Positions 6,436 to 7,282 of a stretch of DNA of 7,282 nucleotides are shown here, one piece after another. Below the pieces are notes generated by a model. The model saw nothing but the letters and a program-made list of their open reading frames with translations, did not search any database and was not told where the DNA came from. Each line of letters starts with the position of its first letter. The first letter of the stretch is position 1. Position numbers and translations under genes: made by a program. The stretch spans positions 1-7,282 of the forward strand of contig CAJPKN010000075.1 in assembly GCA_905370385.1 (NCBI GenBank), in the 5' to 3' direction. Origin of the DNA: Stomatobaculum longum (lineage in GTDB: Bacteria; Bacillota; Clostridia; Lachnospirales; Lachnospiraceae).

Positions 6436-7041
6436 TCAGTCCCGGTCATTGAGGGTCCAACCGGGCGGAAGCAGGGTGGAGGAACCGAAGACGATGAAGC
6501 GCTCCGCGAGCGTTGCCATTTCCTCGGGAGAGAGGTCCGTGCCGTTTTCCACCCAACGGTGGATTAAACCGATTGTGCCCTCCGTGATATAGGAATAGAA
6601 GTACTCGTATTCCTGTTCGGATTTGCCGGCAATGGACTGCCACCAGGGCACCAAAATCTTTTCCTGGAAGACGGAACGGAGTCGCTGGAGAAAGTTCGGA
6701 TCGCCGTTTGAACCGATCAGAATGCGGATTAAGTCCGCGTTCTCCTGAATGAAACAGAGCAGATCGACCAAGAGTTTCCGCGGACTTTCCTTGACTTCCT
6801 CTGCATCGTGGCGGTCGAGCAACGCTGTGTATTTCAGGAACATCTCCTCTTCCAGATTCTGCAAGAGATCAAAGACATCGTGGTAATGCAGGTAGAAAGT
6901 ACCCCGGTTGATATCGGCAAGTTCGGTGAGTTCGCGAACGCTGATATCTTTGACCGGCTTTTTCAAAAGAAGAGCACTCAGACAGCGGCGAAGTGCCGAG
7001 CGAGTTTTCCTGATTCTGCGATCTTGTCTGTCATCATTCAT
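6436..7041 (-). CDS. TetR/AcrR-family transcriptional regulator
   Basis: A 201-residue DNA-binding repressor-type protein. Residues 10-56 form the TetR N-terminal three-helix DNA-binding domain. The helix-turn-helix is ISVRELTELADINRGTFYLHY (33-53), and GTFYLHY is the family's typical recognition-helix end. The remainder is helical and should form the dimer and ligand domain; it resembles the TetR_C_8-type C termini common in Firmicutes, including SNGDPNFLQRL (111-121). The ligand cannot be told from sequence. The ATG (complement of 7039-7041) has an AGGAGG site (complement of 7052-7057) 10 bases upstream. The gene converges on yajC across a shared terminator and diverges from a membrane-anchored protein 92 bases away. 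Local control of that neighbour and of itself is the natural inference, supported by an inverted repeat between them. Confidence 0.92.
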   Translation of the reverse strand: MNDDRQDRRIRKTRSALRRCLSALLLKKPVKDISVRELTELADINRGTFYLHYHDVFDLLQNLEEEMFLKYTALLDRHDAEEVKESPRKLLVDLLCFIQENADLIRILIGSNGDPNFLQRLRSVFQEKILVPWWQSIAGKSEQEYEYFYSYITEGTIGLIHRWVENGTDLSPEEMATLAERFIVFGSSTLLPPGWTLNDRD

Positions 7042-7069
7042 ACAAAAGCCGCCTCCTCTGCCGTTTGTT

Positions 7070-7093
7070 TGTTAACAGGATAACATGTGAACA
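7070..7093. promoter_or_regulatory. Candidate TetR-type operator (imperfect inverted repeat)
   Basis: TGTTAACA (7070-7077) and TGTGAACA (7086-7093) are inverted arms matching at 7 of 8 positions around an 8-base spacer. The same stretch also reads as three direct copies of (T/G)AACA at 7073, 7081 and 7089, eight bases apart. It overlaps the predicted minus-strand promoter, and a -10-like TACAAT for the plus-strand gene lies at 7101-7106, so binding here could repress both genes. Confidence 0.55.
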
Positions 7094-7105
7094 GTCGTTT
7101 TACAA
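7077..7105 (-). promoter_or_regulatory. Possible promoter of the TetR-type gene
   Basis: On the minus strand, TTGTAA (complement of 7100-7105) is followed after 17 bases by TATCCT (complement of 7077-7082), preceded by an extended -10 TG. Each box matches the consensus at 4 of 6 positions. The -10 box and spacer overlap the inverted repeat. Confidence 0.45.
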
Positions 7106-7133
7106 TCATAGAGCCGGAAAGAAGAAGGAACTT

Positions 7134-7282
7134 ATGCCGATCAAAATGGACCGCGGTCCCAAGCGGAGACTGCGTTTTCGTGTATTGTTGTTTGTGCTTC
7201 TGTTTGCGGTCGCTCTGATTATCTGGTTTGCGCTCTCGATTCGCGAGCAGCGGAGACAGCAGAGCGGCGAGCGGACCTATCT
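7134..7282 (+). CDS. Membrane-anchored protein of unknown function, 3' end outside window
   Basis: An open frame of 49 codons from ATG 7134 runs off the right edge. It begins with a basic cytoplasmic segment (MPIKMDRGPKRRLRFR). A strong membrane helix follows, about residues 17-35, then a charged segment (REQRRQQSGERTY). There is no lipobox cysteine in the visible part, so it looks like an N-terminally anchored protein with an external or periplasm-facing domain still to come. A ribosome site AAGGA (7125-7129) lies 4 bases before the start, and a TACAAT -10-like box is at 7101-7106. It is divergent from the TetR-type regulator and may be its target. I do not recognise the family from this fragment. 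Confidence 0.7.
   Translation, partial: MPIKMDRGPKRRLRFRVLLFVLLFAVALIIWFALSIREQRRQQSGERTY

Noticed and set aside
6379..6567. 62-codon plus-strand frame after yajC
   Set aside because: It runs straight through the perfect bidirectional terminator and then antisense to the TetR-type gene.
6808..7083. 91-codon plus-strand frame opposite the TetR N terminus
   Set aside because: It is antisense to the conserved helix-turn-helix coding region and crosses the regulator's own ribosome site and operator.

Overview
The window looks like chromosomal DNA of a fairly GC-rich Clostridia member, most likely a Lachnospiraceae-type Firmicute. The grounds are a SCIFF peptide with its radical SAM maturase (a near-universal marker of Clostridia), SecD and SecF fused in one chain, purine-rich Shine-Dalgarno sites, and GTG/TTG starts. 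The genus assignment is inference. No rRNA, tRNA, CRISPR array or insertion sequence was seen.

Layout, left to right. The 3' part of a CNNM/CBS/CorC-type membrane protein gene (1-852) enters from outside. Its last codons hold the -35 box of a near-consensus promoter for a 48-residue six-cysteine peptide gene, scfA (904-1050). That gene is missed by a minimum-length ORF cutoff. Two hairpins fill the 140-base gap to scfB (1191-2624), a radical SAM/SPASM thioether-forming enzyme that starts with TTG. Then, 22 bases later, comes the fused secDF (2647-4842). After an 86-base gap with two hairpins come tgt (4929-6080) and yajC (6077-6382), which overlap by ATGA. A strong bidirectional terminator (about 6391-6423) separates this plus-strand block from a convergent TetR-type regulator (6436-7041, minus). 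The regulator is divergent from a membrane-anchored protein that runs off the right edge (7134-7282). A TetR-type operator candidate sits between these two genes.

How the genes work together. scfA and scfB form a ranthipeptide system: ScfB should install a thioether between Cys32 and Thr37 of ScfA. The peptide's biological role is not known. SecDF and YajC are accessory parts of the Sec translocon that pull exported proteins out of the channel using the proton (or sodium) gradient. Tgt inserts a 7-deazaguanine base at tRNA position 34 and is a traditional neighbour of yajC/secDF. The system is not new as a family. The less routine parts are the expression layout of scfA versus scfB, the linkage of the peptide to Sec genes, the hairpin leader before tgt, and the divergent TetR control region.
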